Counted from the first letter of the stretch, positions 1 to 8,468 are shown. The stretch: 64,000 bases of DNA from Brevibacillus reuszeri (GCF_002897295.1 NZ_BEXF01000004.1:248001-312000), one strand, 5' to 3'. A program made the numbers and translations. The notes: generated from the letters alone by a model not told the origin.

Positions 1-594
1 GGAATGGCTGTCGCGGTGCTACCGCTAGTATTGATGCTGCTCTCGAGTACACTTGCCGCAACAGAGTCGATGGAGCAGGCGATCGGCGAGAGCCAAAAGG
101 AAGATCCCAAGCGCTTTTCTCGCGGTGCGTTAGCAGGCGGGTTTACTCATTTGTTGTCTTCCGTTTTTTCATCAGTAGGCATTGTCCCTTTAGGGGGTAG
201 TGCAGGCTTCGTCAGTGTGACTGGGCAAAGCAGATTGCGTCCCTTTCTGATTGGCGGTCTGATTATGGTTTGCCTGTCGTTCATTCCAGTGGCTATCGGC
301 TTGTTGACCACCTTGCCTGCACCTGTGGCATACGCGGTTGAGCTGGCGGCTTTTGTACCCATGGTCGGGCTGGGTGTACGAGCCATTTTGCGGGAAGCAT
401 TGACAGAAAGAAGGCTGACCATTTTAGGAGTGACGCTGTTATTAGGGCTGTCGATCATGTTTCTGCCACCAGATATGTTTCAGGGCTTGCCAACAGTTGT
501 ACAGTACATCGCGGGGAACGGTCTGTTGGTCGGTGTCTTGATTGCGATGGTACTGGAAAAGCTTTGGAAGGAGCAAAAGCATTTTGTTGCCTAG
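1..594 (+). CDS. Xanthine/uracil permease family (NCS2) protein, C-terminal part
   Basis: The reading frame is already open at the window edge, so the true start lies upstream and only about 197 C-terminal residues are visible; the ATG at base 4 is probably internal. The visible part is very hydrophobic with several membrane spans. It has the GGFTHLLSS...VPLGGSAGFVSVTGQ stretch typical of the NCS2 nucleobase:cation symporter family, where a conserved loop before the last helices helps form the substrate site. The family imports xanthine, uracil or urate by proton symport. The exact substrate cannot be told from this fragment. No clear terminator follows; the next gene starts 98 bases downstream with its own ribosome site. 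Confidence 0.82.
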   Translation, partial: GMAVAVLPLVLMLLSSTLAATESMEQAIGESQKEDPKRFSRGALAGGFTHLLSSVFSSVGIVPLGGSAGFVSVTGQSRLRPFLIGGLIMVCLSFIPVAIGLLTTLPAPVAYAVELAAFVPMVGLGVRAILREALTERRLTILGVTLLLGLSIMFLPPDMFQGLPTVVQYIAGNGLLVGVLIAMVLEKLWKEQKHFVA

Positions 595-692
595 CGAAGG
601 AACTTCTTTTTGTTGGGAGGAGAATTCCACCTGAATCAGGAATGTAAAGATGTAAGCGAGCAAGAGATGCTGGTATAAGGTGGAATGAGTTC

Positions 693-1322
693 ATGCAGGA
701 AGAACAGCTGGATATCTTCGATGAAGCTGGGCAGCACATCGGAGTCAAGGCGCGCAGCGAGGTGCATCGCCTGGGTCTGTGGCATCAAACCTTTCATTGC
801 TGGATTTATCGGGTTGTCGAAGGGCGGGTAGAAGTTCTGTTCCAGAAAAGGCATCCGCAAAAGGACACTTGTCCGAATTTACTCGATATCACTTCAGCGG
901 GACATTTGCTCGCATCCGAACAGCCGAGTGAGGGAGTTCGCGAGCTTTACGAGGAGCTAGGATTGTCGGTGCGATTTGAGCAGCTCAGCAAGATCGGGAT
1001 GATTCGTGATGTGATGAGCTCGCCGGGAATTATCGATAAAGAAATGTGTCATACGTTTGTGTTTGTGTGCGAGCAGCCTTTAGATGATTATGTATTACAA
1101 AAGGAAGAAGTCACTGGTTTACTGTGGGTGCGACTTGCACCGTTGGAGAAGCTTTTTGCCGGAGAGCTGACAGAGGTTACGGCAGCTGGCTTTTTGGTGG
1201 ATGAGAAGGGAAAAGCTACTGACACGAAGTGCAAAGTGGCGCAGGCTGATTTCGTTCCGCATGAGGCACATTACTATGAGCAAGTGTTTATGGCCATAAA
1301 AAGATTAGCTGGACTCGATTGA
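693..1322 (+). CDS. NUDIX hydrolase
   Basis: A 209-residue Nudix protein that would hydrolyse a nucleoside diphosphate linked to another group. The Nudix box is visible around residues 70-91 (GHLLASE...RELYEELGL), with the metal-binding ELYEE core intact. The gap between the first Glu and that core is one residue shorter than the textbook pattern. The N-terminus (LDIFDEAGQHIG) resembles the IPP-isomerase-like Nudix subgroup, but isomerase activity is not implied. The start ATG has AAGGTGG 8 bases upstream. A terminator follows at once, so it is probably monocistronic. Substrate unknown. Confidence 0.85.
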   Translation: MQEEQLDIFDEAGQHIGVKARSEVHRLGLWHQTFHCWIYRVVEGRVEVLFQKRHPQKDTCPNLLDITSAGHLLASEQPSEGVRELYEELGLSVRFEQLSKIGMIRDVMSSPGIIDKEMCHTFVFVCEQPLDDYVLQKEEVTGLLWVRLAPLEKLFAGELTEVTAAGFLVDEKGKATDTKCKVAQADFVPHEAHYYEQVFMAIKRLAGLD

Positions 1323-1338
1323 ACAAAAAGAGCAGAAG

Positions 1339-1372
1339 GCCTCGCTTGGCATCGGACAAGCAGAGGCTTTTT
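1339..1372 (+). terminator. Rho-independent terminator after the Nudix gene
   Basis: A GC-rich hairpin (GCCTCGCTTG paired with CAAGCAGAGGC, one bulge) is followed by TTTTTG. Confidence 0.8.
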
Positions 1373-1514
1373 GTATCTGAGTGCGATTACCGCTTTGCCG
1401 TTCATCGCGGTGCTTTCTAAACAGACAAAAGCACCAAGCAAAAGAAATTGTGTGGTATACTATGACAATGCTTTTTTTGATCGTGATCTTGGAAGAGCTA
1501 GAGAGGAGAGCAAG

Positions 1515-2954
1515 ATGAGGGGAAAAATTATGATGGCGCTGATGCTCTCGACCTTCCTGGCCGCTATGGAAGGAACAATCGTGAGTACGGCTGTGCCACG
1601 CATTACGAGTGATTTACTGGGATTTGAGCAAGTAAGCTGGGTGTATGCGATTTACATGCTGGCTACTGCAGTATCTGCTCCGATCTACGGAAAGCTGGCT
1701 GATTTGTTCGGTCGCAAAAATGTTTTTTTGGCGGGGATTGGAATCTTTCTGGTAGGATCTACCCTCTGTGGTGTAGCGATGTCCATGGAGCAGCTGATTG
1801 TGTACCGGGCCATTCAGGGACTCGGTGCAGGGGCAGTAATGCCGATTACGATGACGATTATCGGCGATTTGTATACGGAGCAAACAGCAAGAGCGAAAGC
1901 CCAAGGATGGATTAGCGCGGTTTGGGGGCTTTCAGGGGTTGCAGGTCCATTGGTCGGAGGATTTCTGGTCGATACGCTGACCTGGCGCTATATTTTCCTT
2001 CTTAACCTGCCATTTGGGCTCGTATCGTTTTTTATGATTGTGATGCTGTATAAAGAAAAGCTGGCTGTTAAAGCGAAGCGCCATATTGATTATCCAGGTG
2101 CATTTATTTTTACAGTAGGTACGATTGCGTTGTTGTATGCGCTGTTGACTGGCAGCCAGAATCAGTCTTGGCTAAGTCCGGTTACGATTTCCTTGATCGT
2201 GTTTGCACTGGTTACCTTCTTGATTTTCGTATCTGTCGAGAAAAAATCGCCTGAGCCGCTTATCCCGCTCTCGCTTTTGACCAATCGAAACGTGATGCTG
2301 ATTAACTTGCTTACTCTGTTAACAAACGGGATTGTGATCAGTATGGTAGTGTACTTGCCGATTTGGAGTCAAGGTGTTTTGGGAGAAAGCGCGACGATGG
2401 CAGGCTTTGTTCTTATGCCGATGCCGGTATGCTGGACGATCGGTGCAGTCCTGTCTGGTAATTTACTGGGCAAGCTGCGTGCCGAGCAGTTAATTACTAC
2501 GGGAACAGCTGTCCTGACGGTTGCAGGCGTACTGCTCACCTTGTTAGGGTCACATTCGGCTGGCTTTCTCATCTACTTGGCGGTTGGCTTGATCGGTTTA
2601 GGCATGGGTCTGATCAGTCCGATTGTCATGGTGAAAATCCAGGCTTCTGTAGCCGTAGACAAACGAGGAACAGCAGTGGCGCTCAATACGTTTACTGGTA
2701 CGTTTAGCCAAACCTTTGGCGCTGCCGTATTCGGGATGATGTTCAACCTGGTGACTGTAGGGAGTGGGCATGAAAACCTTGGGGCATCTTTTGAAACGGG
2801 AGGTGTGCCTGCTGAACAGCTCTTGCAAATCAGAGATGTTCTCGCATCGGGTGTACATATCGTGTTTATTGGCTCACTTGTCTTGGCTGTATGTACGTTC
2901 TTTTTGTCGCTGCTCATCGCCAAAGCACAGAGACAGCCTGCAAGAGAGAACTAG
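1515..2954 (+). CDS. MFS multidrug efflux transporter, DHA2 (EmrB/QacA) family
   Basis: A 479-residue integral membrane protein with about 14 predicted spans, the number expected of the drug:H+ antiporter-2 family. Motif A (GKLADLFGRKNVF) lies in the loop after the second span, and motif C-like glycines (SGVAGPLVGG) lie in the fifth. Export of toxic compounds by proton antiport is the family role; the substrate is not predictable. The frame is open from about 1371, but the ATG at 1515 is preferred: it has GAGAGGAGAG just upstream and leads straight into the first membrane helix (MMALMLSTFLAAMEGTIVS). Earlier codons would add a non-membrane extension overlapping the preceding terminator. A terminator follows, so it is a single-gene unit. 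Confidence 0.88.
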   Translation: MRGKIMMALMLSTFLAAMEGTIVSTAVPRITSDLLGFEQVSWVYAIYMLATAVSAPIYGKLADLFGRKNVFLAGIGIFLVGSTLCGVAMSMEQLIVYRAIQGLGAGAVMPITMTIIGDLYTEQTARAKAQGWISAVWGLSGVAGPLVGGFLVDTLTWRYIFLLNLPFGLVSFFMIVMLYKEKLAVKAKRHIDYPGAFIFTVGTIALLYALLTGSQNQSWLSPVTISLIVFALVTFLIFVSVEKKSPEPLIPLSLLTNRNVMLINLLTLLTNGIVISMVVYLPIWSQGVLGESATMAGFVLMPMPVCWTIGAVLSGNLLGKLRAEQLITTGTAVLTVAGVLLTLLGSHSAGFLIYLAVGLIGLGMGLISPIVMVKIQASVAVDKRGTAVALNTFTGTFSQTFGAAVFGMMFNLVTVGSGHENLGASFETGGVPAEQLLQIRDVLASGVHIVFIGSLVLAVCTFFLSLLIAKAQRQPAREN

Positions 2955-2960
2955 AAAAAA

Positions 2961-2989
2961 AGCGTCGGCTCATGGCTGGCGCTTTTTTG
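2961..2989 (+). terminator. Rho-independent terminator after the MFS gene
   Basis: The stem AGCGTCGGC / GGCTGGCGCT (with G-U pairs) around a short loop is followed by TTTTTT. Confidence 0.75.
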
Positions 2990-3069
2990 TATATGGGGAA
3001 ATTTATCAATGCAGGAAATGAAAGCAACTTACTCGGCGGTTCATCGTACAAGAGATAGAGGTGATCCAA

Positions 3070-4029
3070 ATGAGTAACTGTAGGCTTTTTATGAAGCGAT
3101 GGACATCATCCATCCTCCTAGTGACTGTAGCCATGTTGTGTATTTCATGCTCGAGCGATAAGCCGGTAGAAGTGGCCAATAACTCTCCTTTTGTCACAGA
3201 TAGCTTTACAATCGATGGGGATGGCCAAAGGCAAGAATTTCATATGATCCGGCTTCAGAATGCGCTAAAAAACTACATAACGAAAGCAAATGAAAATCAG
3301 GCAGCGAATCTTCCGAGCCTGTATGATGAAACCGTCTTTCAACCCGTTTGGAGCGTTTGCTTCGACAAGGGTGAATACATCGGCATCATCCAGAGCATTC
3401 GGGAGAATCCGCCTACGAATTTTAACCGACTGGAAAAAGCGATAGAGCTACTGGATAACCCCGATGCTACGAAAACGATCAAAGACGCGTTAATCAAGTC
3501 GCAAGCCCACCTACAGGGACCGCCGATAACAAATTTATGTGTCTTGCCTACAGATTTGATCGAAACGTCAGCGGCATATACAGTTGGTTCAGGCAAAATT
3601 CTTATTCTGTACAACCAGTATCTGTACAAAGACATGGAGGAGCTTGCCAGCACTGTGGCCCACGAATATCACCATAGTGCATGGACGAGCAGCTATTATG
3701 ATCAATCAAAGCCATTGACCTTATTGGATTATCTTGTGTTTGAAGGGAAGGCAGTAGCTTTTCAAAGCATGCTTTATCCTGGCGCAACAAGCCTGCCAGT
3801 TTACGGGGAGGAACAAGAGGGAAACCGAAAAATCATCGAACAAAATCTCCACTCGACAAATTACCCATTCATGCAAAGAATCATGTTTGGTGGCGACGAG
3901 CTGCCCCTGGCCTTTGGTTACAGCGAGGGCTACCGAATGGTCCAAGCGTATATTAACAGCCATCCGTCCTTATCGGTAGAGCAATGGACCGCAGCCACGC
4001 CTGCTGAAATCTACCAGTTGCCTAAATAA
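3070..4029 (+). CDS. Lipoprotein with a DUF2268-like HExxH zinc protease domain
   Basis: About 319 residues. A short positive N-terminus and hydrophobic stretch end in a possible lipobox (CISCSSD), so it is probably an exported lipoprotein. The C-terminal half has VAHEYHHS near residue 200, the HExxH zinc-binding motif. A downstream glutamate-containing segment (YLVFEGKAVAF) fits the third ligand of DUF2268/YjaZ-type putative zinc proteases. Substrate unknown. The ATG at 3070 is chosen over the GTG at 3061 because AGAGGTGAT is then spaced 5-9 bases away. No clear terminator follows, and the 150-base gap to the next gene is AT-rich. Confidence 0.68.
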   Translation: MSNCRLFMKRWTSSILLVTVAMLCISCSSDKPVEVANNSPFVTDSFTIDGDGQRQEFHMIRLQNALKNYITKANENQAANLPSLYDETVFQPVWSVCFDKGEYIGIIQSIRENPPTNFNRLEKAIELLDNPDATKTIKDALIKSQAHLQGPPITNLCVLPTDLIETSAAYTVGSGKILILYNQYLYKDMEELASTVAHEYHHSAWTSSYYDQSKPLTLLDYLVFEGKAVAFQSMLYPGATSLPVYGEEQEGNRKIIEQNLHSTNYPFMQRIMFGGDELPLAFGYSEGYRMVQAYINSHPSLSVEQWTAATPAEIYQLPK

Positions 4030-4183
4030 AAGACATCCATTAAGCCTAAATCCGCCACGTTACATACATATATTACCAAAAAATACAAATTTCTTATTGC
4101 CTAAATGTGCTCTGATTCGTTACTATTTTCTGTAAGTAGATTGTGGTATTCCCCTATTTCAACAGACAGGAGTGCAATGATCG

Positions 4184-5434
4184 ATGGAAGAGATTCGCCC
4201 CGTTACAATTGAGGAAGTCAGCGAGGTTGTCAGAATTACAGCTATGGCGTATCCAGGCAGCAATCTCTTGGCATCAGAGAATGCCCAGCGTTTTAGTGAG
4301 CGTGTGAAAGACACTCTGGAAAACGATCCAAACGTCAGCTTTCACGGGTGTTACCGAAATGACCAGCTGATTGGCATTATGAAGTGGCATGATCTGTCTA
4401 TGAACGTACACGGAACCCAAATGCTTACCGGTGGAATCGGTATGGTGGCGGTAGATCTTCTGCATAAAAAAGAAAAGGTGGCAAAAACGATGCTGGAAGG
4501 CTTCCTCGGTAGCTATCGGGAGCGTGGAGTCAGCCTTGTCTCGCTTTATCCGTTCCGCGTCGATTTTTACAAGCAGATGGGCTTCGGGGTGGGAACCAAA
4601 ATCAATCAATACCGGATAAAGCCCTCCAGCTTGCCATTTAGTAGCAAAGACAAAATCATTTACTTAGGTATGGAAAATAGAGAAGAAATGTTAGCCTGCT
4701 ATCATCGTATTGTCCGGCAAACACACGGAATGATCAGAAAAACCGATCAAGAGCTGAAGAAGTTTCTGGAGCAGCCGGAGCTAGTGACCGTGGGCTATAA
4801 AAACGAAGGTCGACTCGGTGGCTACCTCGCCTTCCAATTCCAGCGAGCTCACGAGGAAAACCGGATTTTCAATGATCTGGTGGTCAAAGAGTTTCTGTAT
4901 GAGTCGCGTGAAGCACTCGGCCAAATGCTCTCCTTTTTGCACTCTCAGGCGGATCAAATTCAGCGAATCGTTCTGACTACTGCAGACGAAGATTTTCACG
5001 TCCTCTTATCCGATCCTGGTAACGGCACGGACAACCTCCTCCCAAGTGTTTATCATGAGAGCAACGTATCTGGAGTCGGACTGATGTATCGCGTCATTGA
5101 TGTGCCAGGCTTTTTCTCCAAGCTTACTCAGCCATCCTTTGGGACGGAGCAGGTGACGCTGCGCTTGTTCATTCGAGATTCATTTTTGCCTGAGAATGCC
5201 GGAAGCTGGCTCATCCGATTCAGTGAGGGGCGTCCGCAGCTGGTAGAGGATGGAGAGGCGGATGTAAGTGTTGCGATGGATATTTCCGATTTCTCATCAC
5301 TGGTGATGGGGGCGGTAGGCTTCCGCAAGCTGTATTCGTATGGGCTGGTTGACATTGATGAAGTCGAGGCGGTCCCAAAGCTGGACAGACTGTTCTTCGT
5401 GAGTGAAAAACCGAGAAGCACCACTCCTTTCTAA
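4184..5434 (+). CDS. Eis-like GNAT N-acetyltransferase
   Basis: A 416-residue protein with the three-part layout of the Eis family. An N-terminal GNAT domain (RPVTIEEVSEVVRI; acetyl-CoA region near residues 85-110, TGGIGMVAV...KEKVAKTMLEGFL) is followed by a second degenerate GNAT-like domain and a C-terminal SCP2-like domain (VEDGEADVSVAMDISDFSSLVMG). The residues FYKQMGFGVGTK near 130-140 are the usual end of the catalytic GNAT domain. Eis proteins acetylate amines on aminoglycosides, peptides or proteins; the substrate here is unknown. AGGAGTG lies 10 bases before the ATG. A nearby ATG at 4177 is out of frame. Confidence 0.85.
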   Translation: MEEIRPVTIEEVSEVVRITAMAYPGSNLLASENAQRFSERVKDTLENDPNVSFHGCYRNDQLIGIMKWHDLSMNVHGTQMLTGGIGMVAVDLLHKKEKVAKTMLEGFLGSYRERGVSLVSLYPFRVDFYKQMGFGVGTKINQYRIKPSSLPFSSKDKIIYLGMENREEMLACYHRIVRQTHGMIRKTDQELKKFLEQPELVTVGYKNEGRLGGYLAFQFQRAHEENRIFNDLVVKEFLYESREALGQMLSFLHSQADQIQRIVLTTADEDFHVLLSDPGNGTDNLLPSVYHESNVSGVGLMYRVIDVPGFFSKLTQPSFGTEQVTLRLFIRDSFLPENAGSWLIRFSEGRPQLVEDGEADVSVAMDISDFSSLVMGAVGFRKLYSYGLVDIDEVEAVPKLDRLFFVSEKPRSTTPF

Positions 5435-5534
5435 AATGATAGCGCTATTATAAAACGTCACATTTTTGCCACAATTGGTAATCTTTTTTCGTTCCCTCCC
5501 ATATCATGTAAGAAAAAGGGAGGGGGTTACAAGT

Positions 5535-5708
5535 ATGATCTATTTAACGCTCGTGATCTTTTTTGGGTTTCTCTTGATTGTTTGGTTTCTCGTCAAACTC
5601 CTCTTCCGACTGGATCGGAATGACTCGATCGAGCATGACCAAAGAGAGCTATGGGAAAATTCCAATGTAACCTTGAAGGAAATGCATTATCAGAAGCAGA
5701 AAAAATAA
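5535..5708 (+). CDS. Small single-span membrane protein
   Basis: 57 residues: a hydrophobic N-terminal helix (about residues 2-26), then a charged tail (RLDRNDSIEHDQRELW). A very strong ribosome site (GGGAGGGGG) stands about 8 bases before the ATG at 5535, and a terminator follows directly, so this short gene is likely real and expressed alone. The predicted topology is an N-terminal membrane anchor with a polar tail. No family is recognised and no function is proposed. Confidence 0.6.
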   Translation: MIYLTLVIFFGFLLIVWFLVKLLFRLDRNDSIEHDQRELWENSNVTLKEMHYQKQKK

Positions 5709-5710
5709 AT

Positions 5711-5740
5711 AAAGGCGCCCTTAGTCCGGCGTCTTTATTT
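5711..5740 (+). terminator. Rho-independent terminator
   Basis: AAAGGCGCC pairs with GGCGTCTTT across an 8-base loop, followed by ATTTT. Confidence 0.75.
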
Positions 5741-5757
5741 TAGGAAGGTGAGCAAAA

Positions 5758-6234
5758 TTGACTGTCGTAACAGAGGGACAACAACGAGAATATTTTCGAC
5801 TGAAGCTGGAGCACGCCCTCTGCGCCGAAATGACTATTGTACTGGTAAAAGGGAAGACAATGGAAATTGGAAGTGCGACAGTTTTGATTGAAGATATAGG
5901 AGCAGGTGGCCTGCGTTTTCTCTCCCATTTAAAAATGCCTGCAAACGATCAGCTGGTGCTTCAATTCGAGACAGAGATGTGTGGGCAGCCATTAAAAATG
6001 TACGGGCATGTCGTGCGTACTACTTCGTGGGAGCAGGATTACTACGAATACGCTGTACGATTTACGATGGATGAAGGGCAGCATCTGGAGATCAATCGTT
6101 TAGTCAATCGGCTCGCGATTCGCTATCGTCAGCGAAGGGAAGCGACGGCCGGCCGTTTTTGGAAGGGAGATCGTCGGGAGTTTCTGAGAGAGATGGCAGA
6201 AAAAAGCCTGGTATTACAAGCGAACGAAAGATAA
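5758..6234 (+). CDS. PilZ domain protein (probable c-di-GMP receptor)
   Basis: 158 residues starting at TTG with GGAAGGTG upstream. The N-terminal part has REYFR near residue 10, matching the RxxxR half of the c-di-GMP motif. IEDIGAGGLRF near residues 43-53 matches the (D/N)xSxxG half, with Ala in place of the usual Ser. It lacks the N-terminal YcgR domain, so it is a stand-alone PilZ protein with a basic C-terminal tail (RQRREATAGRF). It would report c-di-GMP level to an unknown partner, commonly for motility or surface behaviour. It stands between two terminators. Confidence 0.8.
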   Translation: MTVVTEGQQREYFRLKLEHALCAEMTIVLVKGKTMEIGSATVLIEDIGAGGLRFLSHLKMPANDQLVLQFETEMCGQPLKMYGHVVRTTSWEQDYYEYAVRFTMDEGQHLEINRLVNRLAIRYRQRREATAGRFWKGDRREFLREMAEKSLVLQANER

Positions 6235-6238
6235 ACAA

Positions 6239-6281
6239 AAAGCTCTTTTTGTCTATACGATTATAGACAGGGGGCTTTTTT
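6239..6281 (+). terminator. Rho-independent terminator
   Basis: A long stem (AGCTCTTTTTGTCTATA against TATAGACAGGGGGCT, using G-U pairs) is followed by TTTTTT. Confidence 0.75.
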
Positions 6282-6283
6282 GT

Positions 6284-6312
6284 TTGACTAAAAATAGATG
6301 TGATGATAAAAT
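6284..6312 (+). promoter_or_regulatory. SigA-type promoter
   Basis: TTGACT (6284-6289), a 17-base spacer and TAAAAT (6307-6312). The transcript would begin near 6319, so the gene downstream should start at the ATG at 6353 rather than at the in-frame TTG at 6284, which is inside this promoter. Confidence 0.65.
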
Positions 6313-6352
6313 ATCTATAATTAAACAAACGAATGAAGGTTGTGTTTGTAAA

Positions 6353-7513
6353 ATGAATGTGAATGAACAGTTCTGGAGTGCAACCGTAGAAGAGCTGAAA
6401 CACGGCTATCTTGAAAAAGAACATGACTATCTGTGCCTGTTGTGTGGGCAAACAGTAGAAAAAGGGATCATATATCCAGTAGATGAGTTATTATACGATG
6501 CTGGTCGTTTTATGCGGCATCATATCGAGACGGAGCATGGTTCCGTTTTTGATCACCTGAGCAGGCTTGATAAGCGATTGACAGGCTTGTCCGATCATCA
6601 AACGAGTCTCTTGCGTTTGTTTTACCAAGGAAAAAATGATAGCGAAGTACAGGCTGAAATGGGGATCGGAAGTGCATCCACGATCCGAAATCACCGTTTT
6701 GCCTTAAAAGAAAAGGAACGTCAAGCAAAGGTGTTTCTGGTCATGATGGAGCTGCTTCGAGAACCAGATAAACAAACCTCCTTCTCAGCATCATCAGGAG
6801 TAAAAAGCAGTAAGGCGTCGAAGGAACTTCCAGACTCATCCGCAGCAATGGAGGAAAAGGAAGCGGCAGTGCTTGCAAGCAAGTACTTCCCGGAAGGAAC
6901 AGACGGTCCATTGGCTAGTTTTCCACGCAAGCATAAGCATCGACTGTTTGTTTTGAGGCAAATTGCCGAGCGATTCGACCCTGAGCGCTTTTATAATGAA
7001 AAAGAAGTAAATGCCATTCTTGAAGCCATTTATGCGGATCATGTTACGTTGCGCAGATATTTAATCGATTATGCATTGCTAGATAGAAAGCCGGATGGCA
7101 GCCAATATTGGGTGAACGAGCAGGAACGAAGTGAGGAACAGGAGGTAGCACCGATGAATCGAAAACAAGAGCTGAAGCAGATGTATAAAGAAGTGAAGAC
7201 GGAAGCAGGCGTCTATCAAATAAAAAATACGAAGAACGAGAAAATCTTTGTCACGAGCAGCCGTAACCTAAAGACCATGAACGGAAAAAAATTCATGCTG
7301 CAGCATGGCTCGCATACAAACCGTGCCTTGCAAAAAGAGTGGAATGAATTTGGGCCGGAAGCATTTGAATTTGAGGTGCTTGAGGTATTGGAGAAAAAAG
7401 ATGTGCCTTTCTTTGATGAGGCGGATGAGCTAGAAAAATTGGAAGACAAATGGCTAGAAAAACTCGCTCCTTATGGTGAGCGTGGATACAATCAGGAGAA
7501 AAAACGAAAATAG
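6353..7513 (+). CDS. Zinc finger / HTH / DUF2087 / GIY-YIG-like multidomain protein
   Basis: 386 residues in four visible parts. Residues ~20-65 hold CLLCG and HHIETEH, a likely Cys2His2 zinc site. Residues ~70-125 form a LuxR/sigma-4-like helix-turn-helix (LSDHQTSLLRLFYQG...EVQAEMGIGSASTIRNHRFALKEK, read in parts). Residues ~195-260 match DUF2087 (PRKHKHRLFVLRQIAERF). Residues ~285-386 resemble a GIY-YIG nuclease fold (GVYQIKN...SSRNL...EKLEDKWL...GYN), but the YIG element is altered to FVT, so cleavage activity is doubtful. Binding of DNA is likely; whether it regulates or cuts is unknown. The start at 6353 is set by the promoter at 6284-6312 and GAAGGT upstream. It is transcribed alone. 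Confidence 0.75.
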   Translation: MNVNEQFWSATVEELKHGYLEKEHDYLCLLCGQTVEKGIIYPVDELLYDAGRFMRHHIETEHGSVFDHLSRLDKRLTGLSDHQTSLLRLFYQGKNDSEVQAEMGIGSASTIRNHRFALKEKERQAKVFLVMMELLREPDKQTSFSASSGVKSSKASKELPDSSAAMEEKEAAVLASKYFPEGTDGPLASFPRKHKHRLFVLRQIAERFDPERFYNEKEVNAILEAIYADHVTLRRYLIDYALLDRKPDGSQYWVNEQERSEEQEVAPMNRKQELKQMYKEVKTEAGVYQIKNTKNEKIFVTSSRNLKTMNGKKFMLQHGSHTNRALQKEWNEFGPEAFEFEVLEVLEKKDVPFFDEADELEKLEDKWLEKLAPYGERGYNQEKKRK

Positions 7514-7536
7514 GCTGCCGATGGGCAGTCTTTTTT
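7513..7536 (+). terminator. Rho-independent terminator
   Basis: GGCTGCC and GGGCAGTC pair across GAT, followed by TTTTTT; the stem begins in the stop codon of the upstream gene. Confidence 0.8.
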
Positions 7537-7558
7537 CATTCACGTAGAGATTTACTCT

Positions 7559-7867
7559 CTACCTGTCAAGTAAGCCAAAGCGTTCTAACTGATCCCACTG
7601 TCCTTCCAGTTGCAAAATCTCCTTTTGCCGAGGACCAAGCAGATCAAAATGGGGGAAAGGAGGGCGGTCATGAATGTAGACGGGATTCAGTCCATGTACG
7701 AGGCACCATTCCGTTAAGCGTTGACGATTCGCGCAGCCTACCTTTGTGACTGTTTTTACCCCTGGGAAGCGTGGATCGAGCCAGTAATGCGTCAAAAAAG
7801 CGATCTCTTCCCGGATTACCGCCTGCTTCCACTTGTTCAATTCTTCTCTAGTTATCCCGAATGCCAA
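7559..7867 (-). CDS. Conserved small protein, YneQ-like
   Basis: 102 residues starting at TTG, with AAAGGA about 9 bases upstream on the minus strand. The sequence MAFGITREELNKWK...AFLTHYWLDPRFPG and a later PHFDLLG segment recall the small Bacillus protein I know as YneQ; this recognition is from memory and moderate. It is soluble, basic and has two conserved Cys (VGCANRQ, WCLVHG). No function is known to me. It lies downstream of the gerQ terminator on the same strand. Confidence 0.65.
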   Translation of the reverse strand: MAFGITREELNKWKQAVIREEIAFLTHYWLDPRFPGVKTVTKVGCANRQRLTEWCLVHGLNPVYIHDRPPFPHFDLLGPRQKEILQLEGQWDQLERFGLLDR

Positions 7868-7932
7868 CGCTCGTCATCCTTTATCCGCTTTTATATTCGT
7901 GCTCTCTATTATAACAAAGATCAGGACACACA

Positions 7933-7976
7933 AAAGAGGCAGCCATTCTTCAAAGGAAAGAGAAGAAAGGCTGCCT
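7933..7976 (-). terminator. Terminator of the cwlJ-gerQ operon
   Basis: On the minus strand AGGCAGCC and GGCTGCCT pair across a purine/pyrimidine-rich loop, followed by TCTTTTG. Confidence 0.7.
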
Positions 7977-7987
7977 GCAAGCGGTAT

Positions 7988-8440
7988 TTAGCGAATACCT
8001 TGTGGGAGGGTGGGGGGAATGTAGTTCAATTCCTCATCTGCTGTAATATAGTCCGTATTAACCATGAGAAGCAGATAACGTTTTCCTGTTTGAGGATCGC
8101 TCAAAATGATATGGTCGCGTCCAGCCGTTTCCAGAACGCCACGGAAGATTTTAGCGTTCCATTGGCTGTTGTTTTCAAAGGTTTGGTATACAGTGATTAC
8201 CTTACCGCGATTCAAACGCAAAATGTTCTCGATATACGATTCCTCTACGAGTTGACCTGGCGTGATGGGCGTGCCCGGAATCCAGGCGCCGCTTGGCTGC
8301 ATCGGTACCAATTGCGGCTGTTGTTGTTGAGGCATTCCAAATGGCTGCTGCTGTTGAGGCATTCCCATTGGAAATTGTGTGGATTGGTACATATCATACC
8401 CGTATTGTTGGTAAGATGGGTACGGCATTTGTTGACTCAT
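7988..8440 (-). CDS. gerQ: Spore coat protein GerQ
   Basis: 150 residues. The N-terminal half is rich in Tyr, Gln, Met and Pro with MPQQQQP-type repeats. The C-terminal half (residues ~65-150) is the conserved GerQ region (ESYIENILRLNRGKVITVYQTF...IILSDPQTGKRYLLL, read in parts). In Bacillus GerQ is a coat protein cross-linked by transglutaminase through its lysines and needed to localise CwlJ so that cortex hydrolysis can proceed in germination. Here it lies directly downstream of cwlJ on the same strand, 28 bases apart, the classical partner arrangement. Confidence 0.95.
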   Translation of the reverse strand: MSQQMPYPSYQQYGYDMYQSTQFPMGMPQQQQPFGMPQQQQPQLVPMQPSGAWIPGTPITPGQLVEESYIENILRLNRGKVITVYQTFENNSQWNAKIFRGVLETAGRDHIILSDPQTGKRYLLLMVNTDYITADEELNYIPPTLPQGIR

Positions 8441-8468
8441 GATGAACTCGCTCCTTTATCTATCCTTA

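Noticed and set aside
1371-1514. N-terminal extension of the DHA2 transporter
   Set aside because: Begins inside the preceding terminator T-run and lacks a ribosome site; the ATG at 1515 has a good one.
8281-8440. CAG/TTG-rich repeats considered as a DNA repeat element
   Set aside because: They encode the Gln/Met/Pro-rich part of GerQ, a normal trait of that protein.
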